DNA of 64,000 nucleotides from a virus: positions 124,001 through 188,000 of the IMG/VR virus record IMGVR_UViG_3300020477_000013. One strand, written 5' to 3'. The position numbers and the translations under genes were made by a program. Of the stretch, positions 42,706 through 50,483 are shown piece after piece. Each line of letters opens with the position of its first letter. Within the stretch, counting starts at the first letter, position 1. The notes under the pieces are model-generated. The model did not search any database, was not told the origin of the DNA, and worked only from the letters and a program-made list of their open reading frames with translations.

Positions 42706-43558
42706 TAGATTTAGCTATGTTGGTAATACACCACTCATGCGATTGGGCGAAAATCTTTGGGCAAAACTTGAAACCTTTAGTCTAACCGGGTCCGTTAAAG
42801 ACAGGCTAATTAGCTTTATTCTTGCCCGTGCTATTTCTAGGGGTGATATTGATGAGAATTCTGTACTCGTTGAAGCCACATCGGGGAACACCGGTATATC
42901 GCTAGCTGCGCACGGAGCCAAGCTCGGCCTTAAAGTTAAGATCATTATGCCTAAAAATATGAGTGCTGAACGTAAGCAAATGATGAGTATCTACGGGGCA
43001 GAGATAATAGAGGTGGGGGATAGCGATTTTGAAGGTGCAATTGTTGCCCGTAATAATCTCGTGGCCTCGAATACTAGGTACTGGTCACCAAATCAATTTG
43101 AGAATTTAGACAACATACTGTGCCATCGTCTAACTACTGCACCTGAAATTTCATCTCAATTACCTCCAGGCGTTAAATGGGAAGCATTTGTTTCGGGCGC
43201 TGGAACGGGAGGTACGATTATGGGTGTACAGCAATATGTTAATGCGGTAGGATCATTAGACACTAAGGTAATAATGGTTATGCCTGCTGAGGACTCAAAA
43301 AAACATGGCATCCAAGGAATTAATGATGGGGCTGATTTTTTGGTAGATCATACATGCATTGATGAATCGATTAGTATTAAGACTACCGATGCAAAGAACA
43401 GGGCGCGCCGACTAGCCAGTGAGAATGGCTTGTTAGTAGGGATTAGCGCCGGTGCGAATGTTTTAGCTGCTGAAATGTGGATCCGAAAAAATAAGCCAAA
43501 AGGTGCAGTGGTTACAATATTATGTGATCGTGGCGAGAGATACCTTAGTATTCTATAG
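42689..43558 (+). CDS. Cysteine synthase (CysK/CysM family)
   Basis: 289 residues, PLP-dependent fold type II. The PLP lysine lies in LTGSVKDRLI, the substrate loop in EATSGNTGISLA, the phosphate loop in SGAGTGGTIMGV, and GISAGAN and LCDRGERYLS complete the family. It makes cysteine from O-acetylserine (or a related donor) and sulfide or thiosulfate. Phage versions could supply cysteine or release sulfur; this window also encodes Cys-rich proteins at 10883 and 31267. CysK and CysM cannot be told apart by eye. Confidence 0.92.
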   Translation: MISLNDRFSYVGNTPLMRLGENLWAKLETFSLTGSVKDRLISFILARAISRGDIDENSVLVEATSGNTGISLAAHGAKLGLKVKIIMPKNMSAERKQMMSIYGAEIIEVGDSDFEGAIVARNNLVASNTRYWSPNQFENLDNILCHRLTTAPEISSQLPPGVKWEAFVSGAGTGGTIMGVQQYVNAVGSLDTKVIMVMPAEDSKKHGIQGINDGADFLVDHTCIDESISIKTTDAKNRARRLASENGLLVGISAGANVLAAEMWIRKNKPKGAVVTILCDRGERYLSIL

Positions 43559-43580
43559 GTTGCTGCATATATAGATTATA

Positions 43581-43775
43581 ATGAAGTTGACCATAACAGA
43601 GCTTAGGGCGTTGATTAGAGAGTCATTTATCTCTATAATTAATGAGGGCCTCCCTTATCCGGATAAAGGAGCACCTGATATTAATATCCCTGACCCTGAC
43701 CCAGATGTCGGAGATGCTGAAGATCTTCCAGGCGAAGGTGATGTCAATAGGCTCATCGCAACGGTTTATCCCTAA
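43581..43775 (+). CDS. QLRRII-leader protein outside the array
   Basis: 64 residues, leader MKLTITELRALIRESFISII then Asn-Glu-Gly, an excellent match to the T4-type prohead cleavage rule (I-x-E then Gly). The body is short, acidic and Pro-rich (PDINIPDPDPDVGDAEDLPG). It sits 6 kb beyond the array and ends against a minus-strand gene. Unknown function. Confidence 0.68.
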   Translation: MKLTITELRALIRESFISIINEGLPYPDKGAPDINIPDPDPDVGDAEDLPGEGDVNRLIATVYP

Positions 43776-44498
43776 TTATTTTATCCCTTGAGCCTTAGGG
43801 TACCTTTTTGTGGCGTATGAGAGATACTCTTTTCTAATCATAGACATTAAGCTATGGAGTTCTTCTTCATCATAGCCTTCCCTTAATCCTCTCTCATAAA
43901 TGAAAGTTAGTTCTTCATCTATAATTTTACCTAGGGGAAGCCGATTTCTTTTTGCTCGTTTCATAAATCCAGCTATATGGCCTGCGATCTCCCCGGGACA
44001 CATATAGTATGATGCAGCGTTAGATAAAGACGCCCAAATATCTTCTTCTCCGGATAGGTGTTTAGAGCAGTCCATTAATTCTGATGTCTCTTGTCCAGAG
44101 TGCTCTAGTTCATGCCGAAGTGCATCAGTTAATTCTTCATCAATGAACCCCAGCATGCTATCTTTAAAGTCTCGTGGTAGCCTGAGAAAAACCCTAATAT
44201 CAGAATTTTTTCTTTGCTTTTCTGTTGCATCAATGTCGAATTCATAAGCTGCTGAGGCGCTTGGCGTACCTTCGCTAATATCGATTATCACATATCGTAA
44301 ATACTCGATATCGTCAAGCTCGGGGACATCCTGGAGCATAAAGCTCACGTTTCCGATTTCCATAAAGTGTTCACGTACTTCAGGATCTTTTATCGCTTTC
44401 ATAACATGGCGCTTGATTGTTGTTGTGTACCTATCAAGCTTTCTACCCGTTATAATAGCTTCTGATATAACAAGGCGTAAGAGTTTTAATCCTTTCAT
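43776..44498 (-). CDS. Minus-strand HExxH metallopeptidase-like protein with leader
   Basis: 240 residues. The N-terminus MKGLKLLRLVISEAIITG resembles the leader family, with an I-S-E-A site at residues 11-14. Near residue 125, TDALRHELEHSGQE gives the zinc motif HELEH. The rest is helical. If the leader is real, this would be a virion-packaged peptidase. It is convergent with the plus-strand genes and meets 43581 end to end. Confidence 0.65.
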   Translation of the reverse strand: MKGLKLLRLVISEAIITGRKLDRYTTTIKRHVMKAIKDPEVREHFMEIGNVSFMLQDVPELDDIEYLRYVIIDISEGTPSASAAYEFDIDATEKQRKNSDIRVFLRLPRDFKDSMLGFIDEELTDALRHELEHSGQETSELMDCSKHLSGEEDIWASLSNAASYYMCPGEIAGHIAGFMKRAKRNRLPLGKIIDEELTFIYERGLREGYDEEELHSLMSMIRKEYLSYATKRYPKAQGIK

Positions 44499-44518
44499 GT
44501 TTTTAAATATATGTTGTG

Positions 44519-44549
44519 TTGTGCAAAATGGCTCTTCTTAGAATATAAT
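44519..44549 (+). promoter_or_regulatory. Promoter, GTGYAAA class, for 44576
   Basis: TTGTGCAAA (44519-44527), 16 bases, TATAAT (44544-44549). It lies in the divergent gap between the minus-strand peptidase and gene 44576, exactly where a promoter is expected. Confidence 0.75.
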
Positions 44550-44575
44550 ATGAATATAAGGCAAAGGAAAACTTT

Positions 44576-45025
44576 ATGGCAAGCATTTCCAAGAAAACAC
44601 TTGCGGCGGCAAAAGCCAATATTAGAGAAAAAACGCCTGATGTGTGTGAAGACGAACGTGTTAACAATACACGTGCACGTAAGAAAGATATGCAAAATGC
44701 TAGGGCTGCTGCACGCGCTATGAGGCCCGACCGGTCTTTCTCTAGAAAGGTAGTAACCGGCCCAAATTCTTTAAAGCGGCGCCGGCCTAAGACTAGCTTT
44801 AATTACTCTGAGGGCTCTCTTGTTGAGGTTCGAAAGTCATTTTCGAATTACAATACGCAATACATTTCCGTAGATAAAGGTACCATTGCTATGGTTGTCA
44901 ATGGTCCATATGAGACAGGACATTCTACATATGGGGTAGACATTCTCATTGGTGGAATGATGGTTAAAAATGTTAATCCCAAGTATCTCATAATGCATAT
45001 GGCACCGGGGAGAGATCATGAATAA
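44576..45025 (+). CDS. Hypothetical basic protein
   Basis: 149 residues. The basic N-terminal half (RARKKDMQNARAAARAMRPD) precedes a beta-rich C-terminal half (GSLVEVRKSF, STYGVDILIGGMMVKNVNPK), perhaps an SH3-like barrel. First gene of an operon of small genes under the promoter at 44519. Unknown function. Confidence 0.6.
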   Translation: MASISKKTLAAAKANIREKTPDVCEDERVNNTRARKKDMQNARAAARAMRPDRSFSRKVVTGPNSLKRRRPKTSFNYSEGSLVEVRKSFSNYNTQYISVDKGTIAMVVNGPYETGHSTYGVDILIGGMMVKNVNPKYLIMHMAPGRDHE

Positions 45026-45299
45026 AGACTTTAATACCAGGTCGGCAGTTGAACCTCTGCTACTGGAAGGGTATGCTTTGAAAGAGAAGTGTGGACGTAC
45101 ATCATTGTGTATCGGCTCAAGGCTAAAAAGCTTGCGTGCACCCCAGGTTTCTAATGAGAAATATGCTCGTCTAGACGCACCCAGCATTCCTGTATACGAA
45201 TACAAGATGTTTGATGAGGGAATGATATCATATATAGATTCAGATGACGTTGTTGAGATGTTATCAGGGGGCGCTAGAATTGTCATCACGGAAATCTAG
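45018..45299 (+). CDS. Hypothetical protein
   Basis: 93 residues overlapping the previous gene. Mixed strands (YKMFDEGMISYIDSDDVVEM). Unknown function, same operon. Confidence 0.55.
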   Translation: MNKDFNTRSAVEPLLLEGYALKEKCGRTSLCIGSRLKSLRAPQVSNEKYARLDAPSIPVYEYKMFDEGMISYIDSDDVVEMLSGGARIVITEI

Positions 45300-45516
45300 T
45301 AAAAGAAGGCAAGCTGGTCACAAGTCGCAAAAAGACCTTCCTCCTAAATTTAAGTTGGGTCATAGGATTGCACTTGATACACCGGCCGGTGATGTGATAG
45401 GTGAGATAAAAGAATGTGATTTAACTCATGCGGTAATGGTTAGCGATTTAGACAACACGATACGTTATCGGCTGCCTCATGAAATGATTAAGCGAGGAAA
45501 GGTTAGATTTTTATAG
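45280..45516 (+). CDS. Small SH3-like basic protein
   Basis: 78 residues from a TTG start with AGGGGG upstream; it overlaps the previous gene by 20 bases. The basic start (SSRKSSKRRQAGHKSQK) is followed by a beta-barrel-like body (FKLGHRIALDTPAGDVIGEI). Unknown function. Confidence 0.5.
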   Translation: MSSRKSSKRRQAGHKSQKDLPPKFKLGHRIALDTPAGDVIGEIKECDLTHAVMVSDLDNTIRYRLPHEMIKRGKVRFL

Positions 45517-45583
45517 CATGTGAGATGCGAATATCTAGTTAGGAGATTAGTTATAAAATAGGGATTTAGTAATTCTGTTTTTT

Positions 45584-45925
45584 ATGTCACTTACTATTAA
45601 AAATTTTATCTCAGAAAGATATGAATATGCTACTTTTTACTTTTTGCTATTTTTCATTGTCGCTGCAAATGCTTTCGATGCACTGTGTACGATAAGCTGG
45701 ATTGAGTCCGGCCTAGCCGTCGAGGCGAATCCTCTTATGGCATATCTTTTAGAGCGTGGGCATAACTTATTTTTTGTTGTAAAGATGTCTGTCGTTTGTG
45801 TAGCTACATGGATTCTTTATTTGAGGCGGCACTTTAGGCTAACCCGGATTCTGGTCGTACCGGTTTCATTGGTTTACGCAGTTGTGTTAATGATTCACTT
45901 AAGTATGATAGGCTTACCAGGCTAG
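45584..45925 (+). CDS. DUF5658-like membrane protein
   Basis: 113 residues with three to four membrane helices. The segment NAFDALCTISWIESGLAVEA then NPLMAYLLERG matches the D-x-x-x-T ... E-x-N-P-L-M pattern of DUF5658-type membrane proteins, whose function is unknown. The host or phage role is not clear. Confidence 0.6.
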   Translation: MSLTIKNFISERYEYATFYFLLFFIVAANAFDALCTISWIESGLAVEANPLMAYLLERGHNLFFVVKMSVVCVATWILYLRRHFRLTRILVVPVSLVYAVVLMIHLSMIGLPG

Positions 45926-45939
45926 GAGAAAATTAATTT

Positions 45940-46164
45940 ATGGTGACATGGATTATTATTGCTATCGCTTTTTCGATTCTACTTCACAGTATATACCACT
46001 CTTACAGGCGCGCGAAGTATGAGTCTGACATCACTTCTTATCTTGAGGAATGCCGCCGGCGAAGAATCGATGCCTTATACGGTCGGCTTTCTATTGCGGA
46101 CGACAGGGATGCGGTTTACCAGGTGGTAGAAAATGAAGATGAAAAGCCTAACGGGGAGTTTTGA
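45940..46164 (+). CDS. Membrane-anchored small protein
   Basis: 74 residues with an N-terminal membrane helix (VTWIIIAIAFSILLHSIYHS) and a charged cytoplasmic tail (EECRRRRIDALYGRLSIADD). It overlaps the DUF1289 gene. Unknown function. Confidence 0.58.
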   Translation: MVTWIIIAIAFSILLHSIYHSYRRAKYESDITSYLEECRRRRIDALYGRLSIADDRDAVYQVVENEDEKPNGEF

Positions 46165-46339
46165 TTTGTGCACCCGCGATTGCCTACTGGATTATGATAT
46201 CATGACCTGCATGGGTTGTGGAAGAACGCTGGACGAAATCAGTAACTGGTTTTTCATGTCAGCTCAAGAAAAGTATGCAGTCGCTCAGAGAATTGATAGG
46301 GCCAAGTCATGTGGCGATAACAAGAAAGGGGGTAAGTAA
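46133..46339 (+). CDS. DUF1289-like Cys-motif protein
   Basis: 68 residues. CTRDCLLDYDIMTCMGCGRT then LDEISNWFFMSAQEKYAV reproduces the DUF1289 signature: four Cys, the C-x-G-C-G-R-T-L-D-E-I motif, then W-x-x-M-S-x-x-E-K. Bacterial members are small proteins thought to bind metal. Its presence in a phage operon is unusual. It overlaps its upstream neighbour. Confidence 0.75.
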   Translation: MKMKSLTGSFDLCTRDCLLDYDIMTCMGCGRTLDEISNWFFMSAQEKYAVAQRIDRAKSCGDNKKGGK

Positions 46340-46341
46340 GT

Positions 46342-46590
46342 ATGGAAGCCCCAGGTGTCGAAAATAACCTCAGTCATATCATAAGAGATATCGACGATTC
46401 TTTAAAGAAGTTTTCCGAAGTGTACATGACCATTAATAGTTCAATACAGTCTGCAGGTGACCTAGATGTTGACAAGGCTTTTATCATAAGGGCTGAAATG
46501 ATGCTAGGTCGTATGCATTCGCTTAGGGAAGATATACAGAAGGTTAGAGATGGCCTTAGGGAGATATCTACTTCTGCTAGTGCAATTTGA
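46342..46590 (+). CDS. Hypothetical coiled-coil protein
   Basis: 82 residues, helical (NNLSHIIRDIDDSLKKFSEV ... MLGRMHSLREDIQKVRDGLR). It ends inside the promoter for 46646. Unknown function. Confidence 0.58.
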   Translation: MEAPGVENNLSHIIRDIDDSLKKFSEVYMTINSSIQSAGDLDVDKAFIIRAEMMLGRMHSLREDIQKVRDGLREISTSASAI

Positions 46591-46608
46591 AATAACGCAT
46601 GGTATAAT
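46578..46608 (+). promoter_or_regulatory. Promoter, GTGYAAA class, for 46646
   Basis: TAGTGCAAT (46578-46586), 16 bases, TATAAT (46603-46608), with TG one base upstream of the -10 (extended -10). It starts inside the end of gene 46342. Confidence 0.7.
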
Positions 46609-46613
46609 ATAAA

Positions 46614-46634
46614 TGTGGTAAGGGGATTACCACA
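46614..46634 (+). promoter_or_regulatory. 5'-end hairpin with GGGGA loop
   Basis: TGTGGTAA (46614-46621) and TTACCACA (46627-46634) pair perfectly around GGGGA. It begins where transcription from 46578-46608 should start and ends just before the AGGAG of the next gene. Confidence 0.65.
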
Positions 46635-46645
46635 CAGGAGATATC

Positions 46646-46762
46646 ATGATTAGGTTTTTAACAGATTGTGTTTGTGCTTTTTTCTTGGGCCAACTAGCCG
46701 CCTTAGGCTTTGTCGTCGGTTCTTGTTTGGGTATCGCGCTTCTGTTGGCTATGGTGTTTTAG
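46646..46762 (+). CDS. 38-residue membrane protein
   Basis: MIRFLTDCVCAFFLGQLAAL followed by a Gly/Leu/Val-rich run to MVF. Almost entirely hydrophobic; AGGAG lies 7 bases upstream. It has its own promoter and leader hairpin, so it is probably real and well expressed. Its last 60 bases overlap the end of a minus-strand gene. Confidence 0.6.
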   Translation: MIRFLTDCVCAFFLGQLAALGFVVGSCLGIALLLAMVF

Positions 46763-47437
46763 CTCTTTGCGCCTTGCAAACCTGGTTAACAATCTTCTGG
46801 TTAGTGCACTCGGTTTCTCCCATGCCCTATGCGAAGTGGGGAGTGTAGCACAGTAATTCATGAATCTAATGAAGCTAAAAAATTCAGGCCGTAAGTAAGA
46901 AGGAATATCACGGTCTTTTTCGTATTGTAGCCTTTGGGCTTTATCAATCCACCCATTTTTTTCTATGAATTTTTTTCTATATTCACTGTGTTCAGGGATG
47001 ATGAGCTCAGCTAGCTTTCTTCTCTTCTTTGCCCATGGTGAATTTTCATATTCAATACGCTCCATGTAGCTGCGAAATTTTTCCAATCCTTTATCATGGG
47101 TTTGTAGGAGTTGTAGATCGTATGACGGAAACACTTGGTGGTGCACTAGATTGAGGTGTCGGCATATGCTAATTGCTTTTGCCCCAAGGCCAGACCCTAT
47201 GTGAAAATGATCCATGCCTATGTGATTGAGGATGATCATCGTTCGCAATATTGGGTTTCCGAATTTCGCCCCCGCATATCTTTCTGAATCATCAATATCA
47301 GGTATGATAACATAGGGGGCCATTTCGAAATTCCCCTGGATTAACTGCCACTTATTCGGAACGGTTTTAATGAGGCCGGCATCAATGAATACCTGTAGTC
47401 TGTCTTCAAGCATCACTTTAAATGCATCGGTACCCAT
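46703..47437 (-). CDS. Hypothetical minus-strand protein
   Basis: 244 residues of unknown function. The N-terminal half contains strand-rich stretches (APYVIIPDIDDSERYAGAKF, RTMIILNHIGMDHFHIGSGL) and the second half is basic and helical. The very basic end (LKHHSQQKRDTQTRTDDKA) overlaps the convergent micro-gene at 46646. Not recognised. Confidence 0.55.
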   Translation of the reverse strand: MGTDAFKVMLEDRLQVFIDAGLIKTVPNKWQLIQGNFEMAPYVIIPDIDDSERYAGAKFGNPILRTMIILNHIGMDHFHIGSGLGAKAISICRHLNLVHHQVFPSYDLQLLQTHDKGLEKFRSYMERIEYENSPWAKKRRKLAELIIPEHSEYRKKFIEKNGWIDKAQRLQYEKDRDIPSYLRPEFFSFIRFMNYCATLPTSHRAWEKPSALTRRLLTRFARRKELKHHSQQKRDTQTRTDDKA

Positions 47438-47516
47438 TCCACTATTCCTTAAGAAAGATCGAAGGCGCTACCCTTCTTATTAATAGATATGGGATATCAA
47501 AATAAATGTATACAGC

Positions 47517-47547
47517 ACGTGTAAAAAACTGTGATTTATAATATGAT
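47517..47547 (+). promoter_or_regulatory. Promoter, GTGYAAA class, for tRNA-Leu
   Basis: ACGTGTAAA (47517-47525), 16 bases, TATGAT (47542-47547), 19 bases before the mature tRNA. Confidence 0.55.
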
Positions 47548-47566
47548 TGCTATGTAAAGATAATAT

Positions 47567-47653
47567 GGCACCGTGGCGGAATTGGTATACGCATCAGACT
47601 TAAAATCTGACGCCCGTACGGGATTGAGGGTTCGAGTCCCTCCGGTGCTACCA
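47567..47653 (+). tRNA. tRNA-Leu (anticodon TAA)
   Basis: An 87-nt class II tRNA with acceptor GGCACCG/CGGTGCT, anticodon TAA (loop CTTAAAA), a long variable arm (GCCCGTACGGGAT region), T arm GGTTCGAGTCC and encoded CCA. It reads UUA. Confidence 0.95.
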
Positions 47654-47692
47654 CACATGTTACAGACTTGGTCGGTAAATTTTTGAGAGAAA

Positions 47693-48316
47693 ATGATTAT
47701 ATTTAGATACGAGGGTATACCAGTACGTCTTCATTTTAGTTTCTGGATTTTAGTTGCTTTTTTAGTACTTCCCGAGATGGTCACTGGAAGTATGGGAAGT
47801 GCTTTTTTATTGGTGCTAATGCTTACTGGGCTTTTCGGCTCTGTCGTTCTTCATGAGTTTGGGCATGCCTTGATGGCCAGAAGGTTTGGTATTGACACAA
47901 CTTCAATTACATTATACCCCTTTGGGGGTATTGCTGCTCTTAAGAGTGAGCCCCAGACGAGTAGGTCAGAATTTTATATAGCAGTCGCCGGTCCGGCTGT
48001 TAACATCGTTTTGTGCGTTATGCTTTTTCCATTTTATATGATAGACATGCCTTTAGCTGCGGAGCTAATTACTGTTAATCTAGTTTTGGGTATTTTTAAT
48101 CTAATTCCCGCTTTTCCGATGGACGGGGGCAGAATATTGAGGGCATATTTGTCACAAAAAATGTCACGTAAGGGTGCAACGATCATTTCTTTAAGGGTCT
48201 CTAGGGTATTTGCATGGGTGTTTATTGCCCTCGGTTTGGTCACCAGTGGCGTTAACCTAGTGTTGATTGGGGGATTCTTGCTTCTATTCATTAGCCAAAT
48301 AGAGCGTCAGGTTTAG
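47693..48316 (+). CDS. M50-family membrane metalloprotease
   Basis: 207 residues with about five to six membrane helices. The zinc motif LHEFGHAL is at residues 53-60 (His54, Glu55, His58), and the third ligand motif is PAFPMDGGR at about 140. This is the site-2-protease/SpoIVFB type that cuts within membranes. No PDZ or CBS domain is attached. In a phage it might release an anchored regulator or process the small membrane proteins nearby; this is inference. Its host homologues regulate sigma factors. Confidence 0.9.
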   Translation: MIIFRYEGIPVRLHFSFWILVAFLVLPEMVTGSMGSAFLLVLMLTGLFGSVVLHEFGHALMARRFGIDTTSITLYPFGGIAALKSEPQTSRSEFYIAVAGPAVNIVLCVMLFPFYMIDMPLAAELITVNLVLGIFNLIPAFPMDGGRILRAYLSQKMSRKGATIISLRVSRVFAWVFIALGLVTSGVNLVLIGGFLLLFISQIERQV

Positions 48317-48406
48317 GTTAACCAAAGGCATATGCCCTAAACATGTTTACAATATTGTAATCATGATGGATATTATGTGTTCTAATAGAGATTGAGGATG
48401 AATTTT

Positions 48407-48583
48407 ATGAGATATGTACTTATGATTATTTTGATGTTTGTTGCACTAACAATGGGTTCGTGCTATGTCCCAATGCCATCAGTTGGTGTTAGGTCGACTC
48501 CCATTAAGCATACTAAGAGGTGTGTACACACTTCAGGCGGCTCAATTAAATGTGAGCATACTCAGACGTACGTTAGGTATTAA
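48407..48583 (+). CDS. Small lipoprotein
   Basis: 58 residues. The start at 48407 has GAGG 8 bases upstream. Signal with lipobox (YVLMIILMFVALTMGSC), then a short chain with Cys and His (KHTKRCVHTSGGSIKCEHTQ). Palindromes GGCATATGCC (about 48328) and TTACAATATTGTAA (about 48348) lie upstream. Function unknown. Confidence 0.6.
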   Translation: MRYVLMIILMFVALTMGSCYVPMPSVGVRSTPIKHTKRCVHTSGGSIKCEHTQTYVRY

Positions 48584-48588
48584 TCACA

Positions 48589-48915
48589 ATGCGTATATGG
48601 ACAATATCAACGATAGGGAAATGTGTTCTCTTAGCATTGTTTTATTTATCTTTGTCTTCATGTATAGATGTCAGTATAGATCCGCTAGACCCCCTAGGGC
48701 ACCCACCACATGATGGAATGTACATATCCCTTTATGCGGATGCCCACTATACACACCCCCAGTGTTATGCCGACATTGTTTTTGAGTATGATCATCCTAT
48801 AGATTGTGATGATGAATGTTGCTATTGGGAAGATGGGTATTGTGAGTTACTATATTGCACCGATGATGTCTTGGATTGCGATTGGAAGTTAGTATCGGAT
48901 TCATGCGTGACTTAA
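48589..48915 (+). CDS. Small Cys-rich lipoprotein
   Basis: 108 residues with a signal and probable lipobox (CVLLALFYLSLSSC), then an acidic, Cys-rich chain (IDCDDECCYWEDGYCELLYC). The cysteines suggest disulfides in the periplasm or outside. It pairs with the upstream small lipoprotein. Function unknown; a superinfection-exclusion or spanin-like role is possible. Confidence 0.6.
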   Translation: MRIWTISTIGKCVLLALFYLSLSSCIDVSIDPLDPLGHPPHDGMYISLYADAHYTHPQCYADIVFEYDHPIDCDDECCYWEDGYCELLYCTDDVLDCDWKLVSDSCVT

Positions 48916-48973
48916 TAACCCCATGGGAAGGGGCAAAGTGAGTTATGCGGTTTTGCGTGTGTAGTCCCGTTAT

Positions 48974-48991
48974 AAGAACACTAGTGTTCTT
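48974..48991 (+). promoter_or_regulatory. 18-bp perfect palindrome
   Basis: AAGAACACTAGTGTTCTT, its own reverse complement, in the gap between the lipoproteins and gene 49043. It may be an operator or a weak terminator (followed by CTTCC). Confidence 0.45.
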
Positions 48992-49042
48992 CTTCCGTGC
49001 CTCTCATCCGCGTTTCGCAAATCGAGGGATATAGTTATATGT

Positions 49043-49678
49043 ATGCAAGGAGAAGAACCAGAGACAGGCTTTCAAGAGCTGCTAGTGCTTGCCGACGTCG
49101 CCCGTCTCGAGTTCGAACAGTTTAGTGAGAGAGACAAGCTTTATCGACGTGAGTTCAATCGAGAATTTGCGGATGAACTAGCATACCTCGTTTCACAGGA
49201 TGCACTTCCCAAGGAAGAAAAGGGTGCTAAGATTGATGGGGAAGACGAGAGGGAAGCTGTGTCTAAAAAGACCCTCAAGAAAATGCACCGAAAACTAGCA
49301 AGGTTGACCCACCCCGACCTCACGGATGCAGAGGATGACACAGAGTTTAAAAAGATCCAGGAGGCATATGAGGCCGGTGACGTTGCAACGATCGTCGCGG
49401 CCTGCAAGCAACACAATGTCAACGTTGACCTGACCGCCCTAGAGTCTCGCTCTCTCCGAAAACAGATAGAATCAAGGAGACAACATGTTGCTGCTGGAAT
49501 GGCCACCGCTCACTGGATCTGGTGTGAGTCTGACAAGACTGATAGCATCCGACGCCACATGTGGACATACATGAACATTGACCCCGCTGAATATGAAAAG
49601 TGGTTATCTGATAATGACATAGTCGTTCTTAAGGAGCTAAAAGAAGATGAGATTTTGGTCAGTTTTAGTGTGGAATAG
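49043..49678 (+). CDS. J-domain-like protein
   Basis: 211 residues. The central region SKKTLKKMHRKLARLTHPDL followed by DTEFKKIQEAYEAGD is a J-domain helix II, HPD and helix III (HPD at about 95-97). It lacks the Gly/Phe and zinc regions of DnaJ. The C-terminal part is unassigned. It could recruit the phage DnaK to a special task. It overlaps the next gene by 32 bases. Confidence 0.7.
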   Translation: MQGEEPETGFQELLVLADVARLEFEQFSERDKLYRREFNREFADELAYLVSQDALPKEEKGAKIDGEDEREAVSKKTLKKMHRKLARLTHPDLTDAEDDTEFKKIQEAYEAGDVATIVAACKQHNVNVDLTALESRSLRKQIESRRQHVAAGMATAHWIWCESDKTDSIRRHMWTYMNIDPAEYEKWLSDNDIVVLKELKEDEILVSFSVE

Positions 49679-49835
49679 CGAGACAGAGAGTGAAGAGAGT
49701 TTCCGCGTTGCCGGACCCAGCACGAATACCGCGAAGACAATAAAGGATACATTTCGACAAGTGCATCCAGAGTGGAAGAACATCCGCATGCGACGGGTAA
49801 AGAAGCCGACCTGGTGGAAATATGGCGAGAAGTAG
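49647..49835 (+). CDS. Small hypothetical protein
   Basis: 62 residues, Trp-rich and basic (MRFWSVLVWNSETESEESFR ... MRRVKKPTWWKYGEK). It overlaps the J-domain gene. A small alpha/beta fold is likely. Unknown function. Confidence 0.55.
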   Translation: MRFWSVLVWNSETESEESFRVAGPSTNTAKTIKDTFRQVHPEWKNIRMRRVKKPTWWKYGEK

Positions 49836-49879
49836 CAATGCTTAAACTTTCGGCAGATCTCGCGTAGGGTTAATCACAT

Positions 49880-50461
49880 ATGGCTGATGGCACACAGGTC
49901 CTGAAAATAATTGATGATATGAACCTAGGCGCGGGTTCTGTCTTTATCGATGCAGGTGCACAGACGGGCCAGGAGCTTCACTACTTGGCCAACACTGATA
50001 TCGAGGTGCACTCTTTTGAGTGTCACCCTGAACACTTTAAGCAACTGAATAAAGTGTACGGAGGCTGTCGTAATATTGAGCTATATCATGCATGTGTGTA
50101 TATTCATGATGAGATGATCCCGGTATACTTTAAGCATGGAGACTCTATGGGTTCAATGTCCCTGTGCGAAGCGAAGATTAACGTGAATGAGAGAGATGGA
50201 ATTATGGTGCGCTCGATTGACATATGCAATTTTGTCTCTAGCCTAGGGAGACATGTCGATGTGCTCAAGTTAGATGTAGAGGGCGCTGAGTTTGATATTA
50301 TAGAAAAGCTCATCACCTCCCACAAGATTAACAACATATCACGCATATACTTCGAGGATCACCTACATAAATTCCACGATCACGCCTGGCACCAGAAGAG
50401 AGAGAAGGTTCTTGAAATGATGACTGCTTTCCCTAATAGTAAATTCGGTGTGTGGTATTAA
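49880..50461 (+). CDS. FkbM-family methyltransferase
   Basis: 193 residues. SAM-binding GSVFIDAGAQTGQELHYL at about 19-36 and the FkbM motif VDVLKLDVEGAEFDIIEKL near 130 are clear. FkbM enzymes methylate hydroxyls of sugars or small molecules. Together with 18292 and 60943 it is the third methyltransferase likely to modify glycans or other small molecules here. Confidence 0.85.
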   Translation: MADGTQVLKIIDDMNLGAGSVFIDAGAQTGQELHYLANTDIEVHSFECHPEHFKQLNKVYGGCRNIELYHACVYIHDEMIPVYFKHGDSMGSMSLCEAKINVNERDGIMVRSIDICNFVSSLGRHVDVLKLDVEGAEFDIIEKLITSHKINNISRIYFEDHLHKFHDHAWHQKREKVLEMMTAFPNSKFGVWY

Positions 50462-50483
50462 TTTTTCAATTTTAGTAATTTAA

